From positions 54,757 to 95,081 of the forward strand of contig NZ_JBGGWB010000007.1 of assembly GCF_041321155.1 (NCBI RefSeq): a stretch of 40,325 bases of DNA, read 5' to 3'. Shown here in pieces: positions 1-8,771 of this stretch (positions are counted from its first letter, which is position 1; every line of letters begins with the position of its first letter). Origin of the DNA: Sphingomonas sp. IW22. GTDB lineage: Bacteria > Pseudomonadota > Alphaproteobacteria > Sphingomonadales > Sphingomonadaceae. The position numbers and the translations under genes were made by a program. The notes beneath the pieces were generated by a model, which ran no database searches, was not told the origin of the DNA, and worked only from the letters and a program-made list of their open reading frames with translations.

Positions 1-56
1 CGCGCTGTGCGCGTCCGCACCGGCGCTACGCTCGCTCGGCCGCGCCGACAACACGC

Positions 57-821
57 GCCATCGGGCATGGCACACCGCCACCCGGTCCGGCTCGCTGGCG
101 GGCGCGGCGATGCCGTCGCATCGCCTGCGCACCCGCTGCGCCTCGCGCGGTCCCGGGACGGCCTCCATGACAGCCGATCGGCACGGCTCGCTCGCGTCAC
201 GGCGATCCCTGCGGATCGCGCGTTCGCTACGCCTCGCCGGTGCCGATCGCACCGCGCACAACAGCCGCGCCGGCTCGCTCGCATCGCGGCCACGCCTGCG
301 CGTGTCGCGCTCGCTCCGCATCGACCGGCGCGGCACCCATCGGGCATGGCGCACCGCCGCCCGGTCCGGCTCGCTGGCGGGCGCGGCGATGCCGTCGCAT
401 CGCCTGCGCACCCGCTGCGCCTCGCTCGGTCCCGGGACGCCCTCCATGACCGTCGCCCGGCACGGCTCGCTCGCGTCACGGCGATCCCTGCGGATCGCCC
501 GTTCGCTACGCCTCGCCGGTGCCGATCGCACCGCGCACCACAGCCGCGCCGGCTCGCTCGCATCGCGGCCACACTTGCGCGTGTCGCGCTCGCTCCGCAT
601 CGAGCGGCGCGGCACCCATCGGGCATGGCACACCGCCGCCCGGTCCGGCTCGCTGGCGGGCGCGGCGATGCCGTCGCATCGCCTGCGCACCCGCTGCGCC
701 TCGCGCGGTCCCGGGACGCCCTCCATGACAGCCGACCGGCACGGCTCGCTCGCGTCACGGCGACCCCTGCGGGTCGCCCGTTCGCTACGCCTCGCCAGTG
801 CCGATCGCACCGCGCACCACC
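57..821. repeat. 279-bp GC-rich tandem array, about 2.7 copies
   Basis: The block beginning CATCGGGCATGGC recurs near 57, 336 and 615, a period of exactly 279 bp (93 codons). The copies differ by scattered single-base changes and no indels were noticed. Similarity begins around 57 and fades after about 821, so the third copy is partial. Because the period is a multiple of three and the DNA is very GC-rich, several frames stay open through the array on both strands, giving Arg/Ala/Ser-rich translations. I see no ribosome site or protein-like composition favouring any frame. It may be structural DNA, a binding array or an assembly-sensitive repeat. Function unknown. Confidence 0.85.
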
Positions 822-952
822 AACGCACCCGATGCCGGGATGCCGGGTCGATCACGGTCCTTCGGACCGACAATCCTGAACCGACCAGCGCGACCCTGAC
901 GGGTCGAAGAGCAGGGGGATCGGGAATGCGGTTTCAATCGGGAGACAAGCCC

Positions 953-1510
953 ATGTCGATCACATTCTCGCTCGCAGTCCAGCAGCGCGCCGTCGCCAAA
1001 CCGGCCATCATCACCGCTCGCCAGCTCGCCGCGTTCCGCGCCTTCGCTCGCGAGCGTGGTGAACTCATCGAGGACGACGATGATGACCCGCTTGTCAGCG
1101 CCAGTTTCGAGGCCCGCGTATGTCCATGGTCGCTCGCATCGATCTGCGCCCTGTTCGATCATGACGAAGCCGTCATAGCCGTGGTCGAGGAAGCGCAGTT
1201 TCGCGGCCTTACCATCCGGTTCTGGCGCGACGATGCGACCCGCTCCATCCGCATGTGCGTCGGTTCCTCACCCGACGGCGCAGCCGAAATCGATCTCTCC
1301 AACCAGAACGGTTACGCCGTTCTCGAGGCGATGGGTCTTGGCACCGAAGCGTGCGGCGACATTCCCCTCGACGATCTGCGCGCGCGGCTCGGAAAACCCG
1401 ACATCCGCAAAGCCATGACCGACAATGGCCTGCACAGCTATCTCGATCGTCTCGACAGGATTGCCGCGACCTCCACGGTCGCCGACGATGTACGCATGGT
1501 CTGGGGTTAG
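953..1510 (+). CDS. Hypothetical protein, 185 aa
   Basis: The start at 953 is preceded by GGGAGA at 940-945, a good ribosome site. An in-frame ATG at 926 is also possible, and the same frame stays open leftward through the repeat array, which I do not count as coding. The product is soluble with no signal peptide or membrane segment. It has an acidic run (EDDDDD) near residue 45 and a mixed alpha/beta composition afterwards. I do not recognise the family. A strong intrinsic terminator follows 24 nt after the stop, so this is probably a single-gene unit. It converges with the 72-aa gene ending at 1689. Confidence 0.7.
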   Translation: MSITFSLAVQQRAVAKPAIITARQLAAFRAFARERGELIEDDDDDPLVSASFEARVCPWSLASICALFDHDEAVIAVVEEAQFRGLTIRFWRDDATRSIRMCVGSSPDGAAEIDLSNQNGYAVLEAMGLGTEACGDIPLDDLRARLGKPDIRKAMTDNGLHSYLDRLDRIAATSTVADDVRMVWG

Positions 1511-1534
1511 CCTCCCTCCACGGTCCCTGCGTCG

Positions 1535-1568
1535 GGGGTGCCGGACATTCGTCCGGTGCCCCTTTTTT
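1535..1568 (+). terminator. Rho-independent terminator after the 185-aa gene
   Basis: GGGGTGCCGGAC, loop ATTC, then GTCCGGTGCCCC form a 12-bp stem in which the central TG/TG step pairs as two G-U wobbles. A run of six T follows at once (1563-1568). Confidence 0.9.
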
Positions 1569-1608
1569 CTGCCTGCATGGCACAAGATCCGTGACAATCT
1601 TTGCCTCT

Positions 1609-1652
1609 GCAAAATGGGGGAGGGCCTGACGGCCGCTCCCCCATCATTTTGC
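1609..1652. terminator. Bidirectional terminator-like hairpin between convergent genes
   Basis: GCAAAAT plus GGGGGAG (1609-1622) pair with CTCCCCC plus ATTTTGC (1636-1652), leaving a 3-nt bulge (ATC). An inner GGCC/GGCC stem closes the loop. A/T tracts flank both sides, so the element could end transcription from either direction. It lies between the rightward 185-aa gene and the leftward 72-aa gene. Confidence 0.65.
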
Positions 1653-1688
1653 CTGTCGGGCTTGAGGCCCGACACAGCGCCGACCGAC

Positions 1689-1907
1689 TTACGCGGTCAG
1701 GCGCTTGAGCGTCTCTGTCGCCCCGAGTTTTCGGATCGCTTCGAGGATGCCGGTAAACTGCGCGCTGTCGGCCTTCATCAACCCCGACTTCTCGACCTCT
1801 TTCAGCCGGTCGCTTCGCTCCCGTTCGGCAAGCTGCTTGCGTCGCTCGCTCAACCGCTGTTCCTCCGCCTCAAGCTGCTTGCGTTCCTGCTCGATACTCC
1901 GTGCCAT
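1689..1907 (-). CDS. Small charged coiled-coil protein, 72 aa
   Basis: Residues 4-45 are rich in Glu, Arg, Lys, Leu and Gln with heptad-like spacing, predicting a coiled coil. The tail (GILEAIRKLGATETLKRL) looks like a short helical pair. The start at 1907 has a purine-rich AAAAGG about 8-11 nt upstream; longer in-frame versions would run into the non-coding oriT-like region. It points away from the relaxase operon, with the putative oriT between them, which is a common place for relaxosome accessory proteins. That role is inferred from position and size only; no named family is recognised. Confidence 0.6.
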   Translation of the reverse strand: MARSIEQERKQLEAEEQRLSERRKQLAERERSDRLKEVEKSGLMKADSAQFTGILEAIRKLGATETLKRLTA

Positions 1908-2053
1908 GGGACATGCCTTTTCTGATCGTGTGACCAGCCTCCACGACACAGGATGCCAGCGTGCCGACGACGACACAATAGCACGCAGCATCATCTCCAT
2001 ATGGAGCCACCATCTCGCTCGCTGATCCGGTCTTGACCGGACCAGCATAAGGG

Positions 2054-2085
2054 CGACGGACACTGGCCTATGGCCAGGTCCGTCG
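2054..2085. repeat. Long inverted repeat in the putative oriT region
   Basis: CGACGGAC-A-CTGGCC (2054-2068), loop TAT, then GGCCAG-GTCCGTCG (2072-2085): 14 paired bases with one unpaired A. No T-run follows, so it is less like a terminator than a recognition or extruded-hairpin element. Confidence 0.75.
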
Positions 2086-2222
2086 TGGGGCGGAATTGCT
2101 CCGCGAAACCCCGTCCCGACGATCCCGAGGATGATTGCCTGCGGCGCTTCCCTGCCGGAATCGGAGCCAACGATCGGACAACATCCCCTGATGCCCCGAC
2201 AACCACCGATAGTCCCTAGAGA

Positions 2223-2398
2223 TTTGCACACCCTATGCGGCAGGCCGCAGGTTAAGACATTGAAATATCGACCGTTTGCATACGCTTGCCTGTTTGCATG
2301 TGCAAACGCCTCACGACACCCACGCTAACTACTTGTCTTTGCACGATAAGTTCTGTTTGCAATTTAGCTACACGTTATTGCTGGAAACCCCCTGCAAA
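2223..2398. repeat. Cluster of seven TTTGCA/TGCAAA words
   Basis: TTTGCA begins at 2223, 2275, 2293, 2338 and 2356; the reverse word TGCAAA begins at 2301 and 2393. Two same-strand pairs (2275/2293 and 2338/2356) share an 18-bp spacing, and the copies at 2292-2307 form the palindrome GTTTGCA-TG-TGCAAAC. They are plausible binding sites for the ribbon-helix-helix protein encoded at 2454, as TrwA-type proteins bind repeats at oriT and repress their own operon. Confidence 0.55.
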
Positions 2399-2427
2399 TC
2401 GCGGTATCTAAGAGGCTCGGAAGCCCC

Positions 2428-2451
2428 ACCATCCACTTGACCGTGGGTGGT
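2428..2451 (+). promoter_or_regulatory. Hairpin covering the ribosome site of the RHH gene
   Basis: ACCATCCAC (2428-2436) pairs with GTGGGTGGT (2443-2451) around a 6-nt loop, with one U-G wobble. The right arm ends 2 nt before the ATG at 2454 and contains the only candidate ribosome site (GGTGG), so the fold could limit translation of the DNA-processing operon. It could equally be a DNA operator. Confidence 0.5.
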
Positions 2452-2453
2452 AC

Positions 2454-2738
2454 ATGTCTAAGTCAACCATAGCTTTTCGGCTTTTGCCGAGTGAGTTGGC
2501 GGCACTGGATCAGATCGCTGCAAAGCGAGGCTGTTCCCGGTCCGAAGCCGCTCGCTACGCTCTCATGTTCGGCATCAGATTTGCCGAGGCGGACCATAGC
2601 TTCAATATCACCCGCGCCGTGCTCGTCCTCGAGTACATGCAAGCGGCGATCGACGTCATCATTACGCGCGATCACGGTGACGTCGTCCCACAGCTCTTAG
2701 CAGCCGCAAAGCAACGCCTGGAGACCTTCCATGCGTAG
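2454..2738 (+). CDS. Ribbon-helix-helix DNA-binding protein, TrwA-like relaxosome component
   Basis: Ninety-four residues. The N-terminus (STIAFRLLPSELAALDQIA) reads as an RHH beta-strand and helix A, and CSRSEAARYALMFGI as the turn and helix B. The remaining residues are helical and could tetramerise, as in TrwA-type proteins. Such proteins bind repeats near oriT, aid nicking and the coupling ATPase, and repress their own operon. It is the first gene of a three-gene unit; its stop overlaps the coupling-protein start by 8 nt (2731-2738). Regulation is suggested by the hairpin over its ribosome site and by TTTGCA words upstream. The fold is fairly sure; the TrwA role is inferred from gene order. 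Confidence 0.8.
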   Translation: MSKSTIAFRLLPSELAALDQIAAKRGCSRSEAARYALMFGIRFAEADHSFNITRAVLVLEYMQAAIDVIITRDHGDVVPQLLAAAKQRLETFHA

Positions 2739-5235
2739 CAACGACATCCGCTTCAACGGCCAGGCCGCGACCGTCAAACATCACTCCGCACGCGGACGGA
2801 TCACCCGAAATTCGGGCAACTTCACGCGCGGATCACAGCTGCTCGCCAGCCAGTACAAGATGACGTGGGCCGGCATCCAGGTGCCCATCTGGATCTGGCT
2901 CGGAACCTTCATCGTCCTCTTCAACATTTTCGTCTGGCTGGGGCTTGCCGAACATGAGTTCCAGCTGGACCTCATGAAGCTCTATTCCGCCGTCTGGACA
3001 TGGGTCGGCGCGGACAAGTTCCACCTCATCAACCTGACCCTTCCCAGCGGCATCGTCACCAAGGTTCCGATCGGTTACGTCCCCTACGAACCCCATGTCG
3101 TTCACGCATGGGCGAAGACCGTCAAAATCTTCCTGACCACGCTGGTCATGTCCGTCTTCATTGCCGCGCCGCTCATCATGTGGTTCATCATGTGGGCCAA
3201 CAAGCGCGGGCGCGACATGCTCCAGGAGCGCCACAATCGCGGCGCGATGCTCGTCGAGAACGATGTTCTCCTCAATGCCGTGCGCGCCCACAACGCCAAA
3301 AACTTCCGCAAGGAATGCGCCGAGCACGACCCGCCATTCGATCCCGCACGCGTCGCCAAGGCGCCGGTCATCGATCGCGTAGACCAGGGCATCCATGTGC
3401 CCTACCGCATCGCCGGCATCCCCTATCCATGGAGGCTCGAACAGAGCCATACGATGCTCATCGGCACCACCGGCACCGGCAAGACGACGCAGTTGCGCAG
3501 TCACGTCTCGCAGATCCGTGCGCGCGGCCACCGCGCCGTCATCTTCGACCTTACCGGCGCCTTCGTCGAAAGCTTCTACGATCCCGAAACCGACGTCATC
3601 CTCAACCCCATGGACGAGCGCTGCGCACCGTGGACGCTGTTCGATGAATGCCGCAACTATGCTGATTTCGTGTCGGCCGCCGCCGCGCTCATTCCCTCCC
3701 ATCCCGAGGACAAGGAACCCTTCTGGCAGAACGCCGCGCGCATGCTCTTCATCGAGATGTGCCTGAAGCTTCAGGAAGATGGCGAAGGCAACAACGCCGC
3801 CATCGCCCACCACCTGATGCAGGCCGACCTCAAGAAGATCCACGCCAAGCTCGAAGATACCGTCGCTGCCCCGCTGACGACCGAAAAGGCGGCGCGGATG
3901 GCAGAGTCCATCCGCTCCGTCCTCAACGTCAACGGACAGGCGCTTCGCTTCATGCCGGACCCGGTCAAGGGCGGGCCTCCGGCCTTCTCGATCCGCGACT
4001 GGATCGCGACCGACAATCGCGACGGGTCGATCATGTTCATCACCGGCTCGTACAACGATCTGGAGATGACCCGCGGGCTCTTCACGCTGTGGATCGACCT
4101 CGCCGTCAACAACCTCATGCGCCTGCCCAAGACACGCGATCTGCGGACCTGGTATCTCTTCGACGAGGTCCACGCGCTCCATGCGCTACCGGGCATCGAA
4201 CATGGCCTCCAGTCCGCCCGCAATTTCGGCGGTGCATTCGTCCTTGGCATCCACTCGTTCGACAAGCTGGTCGCCACCTATGGGCTCCAGAACGCGACCG
4301 CGCTGACGGGCCTTGCGCGCACCAAGCTGATCCTCGCCACCGCCGACCGCACGACCGCCGAAAAATGCTCCGAGTTCATCGGCAATCGCGAAGTGCGCCA
4401 GATGGATGAAGCCTACAGCTACGGCTATAACAATACCCGCGATGCCTCGACGCTGACGCCGCGCACCGCGATCGAACCGCTCGTCCTGCCCGACGACATC
4501 AACAATCTCCCCTCGCTGCACGGCTTCGTCAAATTCCCCGACGGCTTTCCCGCCTCGCGGATCGAACTGAAGATACGCTCCTATCCCGAGATCGCCCCAG
4601 GCGCCGTTCCCCGGAAGGACTTCAAGCCGACCGAATACGTCTCGCCGCAGGACCGGCGACGCCGGAACGAAAGCGCGGATGAGGGGGGTGAAGGTGGGCG
4701 TGAGCATACGCCCACGCGGCCCGTGGGAGGCGTGGAAGAGCGCGAGGAAGAAGAGCAACAGAAGACGCAGTCTGAAGCTGGTCATGCCCGGAGCGAAGCG
4801 GAGAAGGCGGCAGCGGCGATGGAGGTGATCGCCGCACCGCCGGTCGTGGTGGATCAGATCCAGATCGCACAAGCGAACAAAGCAGCCGGCGGAACAGAAC
4901 CCGGGCAGTCGGCTGATGGCAGGACGGCGTCCAATGCCGAGACCGCGCGCGGAACCCACGGCCAGCTCAACCTCGATGCGAAACTGACTGGCATGGGGAT
5001 GTCACTCATCGATAACCGCACAGCTGCGCAGGGTGCCGAACAGACACGATCGAACCCCGACATGCACAGTCATGAAGGTCCGTCGAACCGTTCCGATGGC
5101 GACCGGCATGAGGACCAGTCGACGCGCGAACTGCGCGACGGGTTCGCGACCGATCGCACCGAGGACCATCATCATCGTCATCACGGGCATGACCGCTCGC
5201 CCGAGATCGACGATGACATGGACCCGGAAATGTAA
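2731..5235 (+). CDS. traD: Type IV coupling protein (TraD/TrwB family)
   Basis: An 834-aa inner-membrane ATPase that links the relaxosome to the secretion channel and pumps DNA. Two N-terminal membrane segments (about 52-72 and 132-154) flank a small periplasmic loop. The Walker A motif GTTGTGKT is at about 245-252 and the Walker B stretch WYLFDE at about 474-479, with TraD/TrwB-like sequence around both. From about residue 640 the protein becomes low-complexity and acidic, then ends in a His-rich patch (EDHHHRHHGHD) and an acidic tail, a likely docking extension for relaxosome or partner proteins. It overlaps the RHH gene by 8 nt and is followed after 3 nt by the relaxase gene. Confidence 0.97.
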   Translation: MRSNDIRFNGQAATVKHHSARGRITRNSGNFTRGSQLLASQYKMTWAGIQVPIWIWLGTFIVLFNIFVWLGLAEHEFQLDLMKLYSAVWTWVGADKFHLINLTLPSGIVTKVPIGYVPYEPHVVHAWAKTVKIFLTTLVMSVFIAAPLIMWFIMWANKRGRDMLQERHNRGAMLVENDVLLNAVRAHNAKNFRKECAEHDPPFDPARVAKAPVIDRVDQGIHVPYRIAGIPYPWRLEQSHTMLIGTTGTGKTTQLRSHVSQIRARGHRAVIFDLTGAFVESFYDPETDVILNPMDERCAPWTLFDECRNYADFVSAAAALIPSHPEDKEPFWQNAARMLFIEMCLKLQEDGEGNNAAIAHHLMQADLKKIHAKLEDTVAAPLTTEKAARMAESIRSVLNVNGQALRFMPDPVKGGPPAFSIRDWIATDNRDGSIMFITGSYNDLEMTRGLFTLWIDLAVNNLMRLPKTRDLRTWYLFDEVHALHALPGIEHGLQSARNFGGAFVLGIHSFDKLVATYGLQNATALTGLARTKLILATADRTTAEKCSEFIGNREVRQMDEAYSYGYNNTRDASTLTPRTAIEPLVLPDDINNLPSLHGFVKFPDGFPASRIELKIRSYPEIAPGAVPRKDFKPTEYVSPQDRRRRNESADEGGEGGREHTPTRPVGGVEEREEEEQQKTQSEAGHARSEAEKAAAAMEVIAAPPVVVDQIQIAQANKAAGGTEPGQSADGRTASNAETARGTHGQLNLDAKLTGMGMSLIDNRTAAQGAEQTRSNPDMHSHEGPSNRSDGDRHEDQSTRELRDGFATDRTEDHHHRHHGHDRSPEIDDDMDPEM

Positions 5236-5238
5236 CCG

Positions 5239-8200
5239 ATGCTCTCGGTCGCTTCCGTCAAATCGGCCTCGGGCGCGGCGAACTATTTCGCCAAGGACGA
5301 CTATTACACTGCCGAGCATGCCTCCGAGGCGACCGCGTGGGGCGGGGAGGGGGCGGCAGCGCTCGGTCTGTCGGGCGAGGTCACCAAGGAGGACTTCGAG
5401 AAGATCCTCAACGGCGAAATGCCCGACGGGGAAAAGGTCGGGCAGGTCCAGAACCGCCAGTCCGGTGTAGACCTGACTTTCTCGATGCCCAAGTCGGCCA
5501 GCGTCATGGCCTATGTCGCCGGCGACGCCCGCGTTCTCGCCGCGCATATGAACGCCGTTCGTGCGACCATGGGATGGGTCGAGAAGACCTTTGCCGAAGG
5601 GCGGACCTACGAGCATTCCAGGCATGGCGACGCTGTGCGAACCGGCAATCTCGTCTATGCCATGTTCCAGCACGACACGAGCCGTGCGCTCGATCCGCAG
5701 GGACATATCCACGTCCTCGTCGCGAACATGACGAAGATGGCAAACGGGGCCTGGCAGGCGCTGCACAATGGCCAGCTGTGGAAGAACAACACCACCATCG
5801 GCGCGGCCTATCATGCCCAGTTCCGCGCCGAGCTGGCAAAGATTGGCTATGAAACCAGCATCACCGGCAAGCACGGCCAGTTCGAGATCAATGGCGTGCC
5901 CAAAGCCGTCATCGAAGCCTTTAGTCAGCGCCGCACCGAGATAGCGGCCAAGGCGGCTGAACTGGGGATCACCAATCCCAAGGCAATCGACCGGATCACG
6001 ACCAATACCCGCGACGCAAAATTGAATGTCGAGGACCGCGATGCCTTGCGCGCGGAATGGCGTGATCGGGCAACCGCGCTCGGGTTCGACGGAAAGGCGC
6101 TGGTCGATGCCGCCCGGGATCGTGCCGGTCTTGACAGGCCGGATACCCGGCTCGGCACGATGGAACGGGTCGGTGCGGTGATCGAGACTATTCGCGAGAC
6201 ACTCGGAGAGATGTTCCGCCCCGGCGATCCGCTCGTATCCAGAGGTATCGAGCGGCTACGTCTTTCGCCCGTCGAGATTCGCGCTCAGCATGCTGTTGCA
6301 TCCGCGATCCGTATCCACGCCCAGCGTGAAGCGGCGTTCGAAGTATCCGCCGTCGCCCGAACTGCGCTCGATCTCGGTCTCAAGGGCGTCACCGCCAGTC
6401 ATATCGATGCCCGCGTCTCCGAACTGATCCGTAATGAGCAGCTGATCCCCGGCAAGTCGGACCGGATCGATGATTTCGTGACCCATGTCACGACGCCCGA
6501 GGCGCTGGCGACCGAGCGCGGTATCCTTGCCGAGATCGAGCGCGGGAAAGGCGAGGGGCGCGTGATCGTCCCTGCCGATGTGGTGATCGACCGCATCAAT
6601 GCCGCCTCGGGCGACAAACAGCTTAACGAGGGGCAGATGGCCGCCGCCACCATGGCGCTCATCTCGCGCGATCGGATCGTTGCCGTGCAGGGCGTGTCGG
6701 GCGCGGGCAAGTCGACGATGCTTGCGAGCGTCGCGCGCAATGTCGAGCAGGAAGGCGGCAAGGTCGTCGGCCTGGCGCTCATGAAAGCCACCGCCGACCG
6801 GCTCGGCGCCGAAACCGGCATCGAGAGTCGCACCGTCTCCTCCTTCGTCCACAGCTATGCGCGCCATGCGCTCGCAGGGAAGGGCGCAGGCTATGACGGC
6901 GCGCGTGACGCGCTCGCCGGCACGACGATCATCCTCGACGAAGCCTCGATGGTCGGCTCCGAACAGATGAAGCACCTCGTCGGCATCGCCAATGCGCTCG
7001 GCGTCGATCGCTTCCTGATGATCGGCGACCGCCAGCAGATTACCGCGGTCGATGCCGGCAAGGCCTTCGCGATCGCACAGGCCGGCGGGATCACGCTGGC
7101 GCGGATGGACGAAAACCTGCGCCAGCGCACCGACCAGCTGCGCACGGTCGCTGCGCTCACCAACCTCGGTCAGGTGCGCGAGGCGATGGCGGTGCTCGGC
7201 GACAAGGTCACGGCCAACCCCGAGCATGTGAAGGCGGCCGCAGAGCATTGGCTGGGCCTTACGCCCGAACAGCGCGAGACGACGGCCATGTTCTCGTCGG
7301 GCCGGGTCGCGCGCGCCGAACTCAATGTGCGCATCCAAGACGGGCTTGCCGCCGAAGGGGCGATCAAGGGCGAGGGCGTCGCGATCGGCGTCCTCGACAA
7401 GATCAACATTACCCGCGAGGAACTGCGCTACGCTCACAGCTACAAGCCCGGCCAGGTGCTGGACATCCCGAAAGCCGTCAGGGACCTCGGCCTTGGACCG
7501 GGCACCTACGATGTCATCGGCGTCGACCACAAGGGACGCGTCCAGGTGCGGATCGGCTCGCGTGTGCGCAGCTTCGACCCGCAGCGCATATCGCCCCTCG
7601 ACAAAAGCGATGCGATGCAGCTCGCGCAACGCGAGCAGATCCGGCTGCACGAAGGCGACAAGATCCGCTGGACGAAAAACGATCGCGATCGTGGCCTCAA
7701 CAACAACGATATCGCCCGCGTCATCTCGGCCGACAAGGCGGGCATCCGCGTCGAGGCGAGCGACGGCACGATCCACGATCTCAAGGCAGGCGATCCGATG
7801 ATGGAGCGGATCAGCCTTGCCTATGCGCTCAACATGCACGCGGCGCAGGGCATCACGACCGACACCGCGATCGCGGTGATGAGCCACAAGGAATCCAACC
7901 TTTCCAACCAGCGCCTGTTCAACGTGACCGTGACCCGCGTCCGCGACGATATCCAGCTGTTCACCGACGATCGCGAAAAGCTGACACAGGCCATCGAGCG
8001 CAACGAAGGCAACAAGACATCGGCGCTCGAGACCGTGGGCGAACTTTCGGTCGATCCGGCGCGGGGCGTCGCCGGCGCGCAACCCGCAGCAACGTCGAAC
8101 GAGCCGTTCAACCCCTCGCTTCCGCCGGACCTCGATCGCGCTCCGGAAAAGCTTGGGAGCAATGCCGAAGTAGCCAACAAGGACAACTCTCTCGGTAAAA

Positions 8201-8310
8201 TCGATATCCGCACCGACCCCTCACTCGACCTTACCAAACATAGGGTAATCGTAGAGCCCAAAGCGCCGGAACTTCCCTTCCCTGAAAAAGACATCGGACT
8301 GGAACTGTGA
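5239..8310 (+). CDS. traI: MobF conjugative relaxase-helicase (TrwC/TraI family)
   Basis: Nicks oriT, stays bound to the 5' end and unwinds the transferred strand. The relaxase domain (about 1-300) has candidate catalytic tyrosines Y16, Y22 and Y23 and a metal triad H145-x10-H156-x-H158, matching the TrwC spacing. The second half is a RecD-like superfamily 1 helicase: Walker A GVSGAGKST at about 485-493 and Walker B LDEAS at about 566-570. At 1023 aa it is close to TrwC (about 966 aa) and much shorter than F TraI, so it lacks F's long C-terminal region. Only 3 nt separate it from traD, and its TGA overlaps the next ATG by one base. Confidence 0.97.
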   Translation: MLSVASVKSASGAANYFAKDDYYTAEHASEATAWGGEGAAALGLSGEVTKEDFEKILNGEMPDGEKVGQVQNRQSGVDLTFSMPKSASVMAYVAGDARVLAAHMNAVRATMGWVEKTFAEGRTYEHSRHGDAVRTGNLVYAMFQHDTSRALDPQGHIHVLVANMTKMANGAWQALHNGQLWKNNTTIGAAYHAQFRAELAKIGYETSITGKHGQFEINGVPKAVIEAFSQRRTEIAAKAAELGITNPKAIDRITTNTRDAKLNVEDRDALRAEWRDRATALGFDGKALVDAARDRAGLDRPDTRLGTMERVGAVIETIRETLGEMFRPGDPLVSRGIERLRLSPVEIRAQHAVASAIRIHAQREAAFEVSAVARTALDLGLKGVTASHIDARVSELIRNEQLIPGKSDRIDDFVTHVTTPEALATERGILAEIERGKGEGRVIVPADVVIDRINAASGDKQLNEGQMAAATMALISRDRIVAVQGVSGAGKSTMLASVARNVEQEGGKVVGLALMKATADRLGAETGIESRTVSSFVHSYARHALAGKGAGYDGARDALAGTTIILDEASMVGSEQMKHLVGIANALGVDRFLMIGDRQQITAVDAGKAFAIAQAGGITLARMDENLRQRTDQLRTVAALTNLGQVREAMAVLGDKVTANPEHVKAAAEHWLGLTPEQRETTAMFSSGRVARAELNVRIQDGLAAEGAIKGEGVAIGVLDKINITREELRYAHSYKPGQVLDIPKAVRDLGLGPGTYDVIGVDHKGRVQVRIGSRVRSFDPQRISPLDKSDAMQLAQREQIRLHEGDKIRWTKNDRDRGLNNNDIARVISADKAGIRVEASDGTIHDLKAGDPMMERISLAYALNMHAAQGITTDTAIAVMSHKESNLSNQRLFNVTVTRVRDDIQLFTDDREKLTQAIERNEGNKTSALETVGELSVDPARGVAGAQPAATSNEPFNPSLPPDLDRAPEKLGSNAEVANKDNSLGKIDIRTDPSLDLTKHRVIVEPKAPELPFPEKDIGLEL

Positions 8311-8771
8311 TGGCGCTCATGCTCATTTCTGTCCTTGCCCTTGTCGCCCTCGGAATGTGGTGGATCGGTCTGTCTGCCCGCTATCAGGCCCCGCAGCCGC
8401 CCGTATATGTGTCCAAAGCCGCTCCCGCACCTCGGATACAGCGACGCGCTTCCAAGGCACCCCGCGCGCGTTCAGCAGGGCAGGTCGGCAACCATCCTTC
8501 GGTAAAGTCGGTCTCTTCGCGGGCCATCACGATCGAGATGCCTCTCCCTCGACGGGAACCCGGCCCCTTCGAGACCGACCTCGACCTGCCTCGATGCCAC
8601 CATCTTCCGCTCGCGTTCGACACCGGCCTGTCGTCGCTCAATCCCTACACCGGCCTCGACGACGATCCCTTCGGCGATCCCGAAATCGAGCGCCTTCTCG
8701 AACGCTATCTGCCGCAGCAGCGCAGCCGGTTTCACGACGCCGCCCCCCACCGAAAGGAGTCAAGACCATGA
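8310..8771 (+). CDS. Single-pass membrane protein, 153 aa, unknown
   Basis: ATG at 8310 overlaps the relaxase TGA by one base (TGATG), so translation is coupled; a GTG one codon earlier is an alternative. Residues 1-20 form a membrane segment (ALMLISVLALVALGMWWIGL). The rest is Pro/Arg-rich and probably disordered, with an acidic stretch (GLDDDPFGDPEIERLLERYL) near the C-terminus that could be a short binding helix. No family recognised. It opens a nine-gene rightward cluster attached to the relaxase operon, which suggests a transfer-linked function. Confidence 0.75.
   Translation: MALMLISVLALVALGMWWIGLSARYQAPQPPVYVSKAAPAPRIQRRASKAPRARSAGQVGNHPSVKSVSSRAITIEMPLPRREPGPFETDLDLPRCHHLPLAFDTGLSSLNPYTGLDDDPFGDPEIERLLERYLPQQRSRFHDAAPHRKESRP

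Larger units (their letters stand above)
1908..2453. other. Non-coding region, candidate oriT
   Basis: This 546-bp stretch has no convincing gene. It holds a cluster of inverted repeats: CTCCATATGGAG (1995-2006), TCCGGTC/GACCGGA with a 2-nt loop (2026-2041), a long hairpin at 2054-2085, TGCGGC/GCCGCA (2236-2249), and GTTTGCA/TGCAAAC (2292-2307). TTTGCA words recur from 2223 to 2398. Its place directly upstream of a small DNA-binding protein, coupling protein and MobF relaxase is where R388-type plasmids carry oriT. The segment ACTTGTCTTTGC (2331-2342) shares the TTGTCT core of the R388-type nic region, so the nick could fall near 2339. The region call is reasonable; the exact nick is weak. 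Confidence 0.55.

Noticed and set aside
57..821. CRISPR array
   Set aside because: The repeat unit is 279 bp without unique spacers, so it is a plain tandem repeat.
7..879. Long Arg/Ala-rich open frames through the tandem array, both strands
   Set aside because: Several frames are open at once because the 279-bp period is divisible by three and stops are rare in very GC-rich DNA; no ribosome sites and no protein-like composition.
6256..8082. 608-aa open frame antisense to the relaxase gene
   Set aside because: Runs opposite to the helicase domain with intact Walker motifs; composition is that of an antisense shadow.
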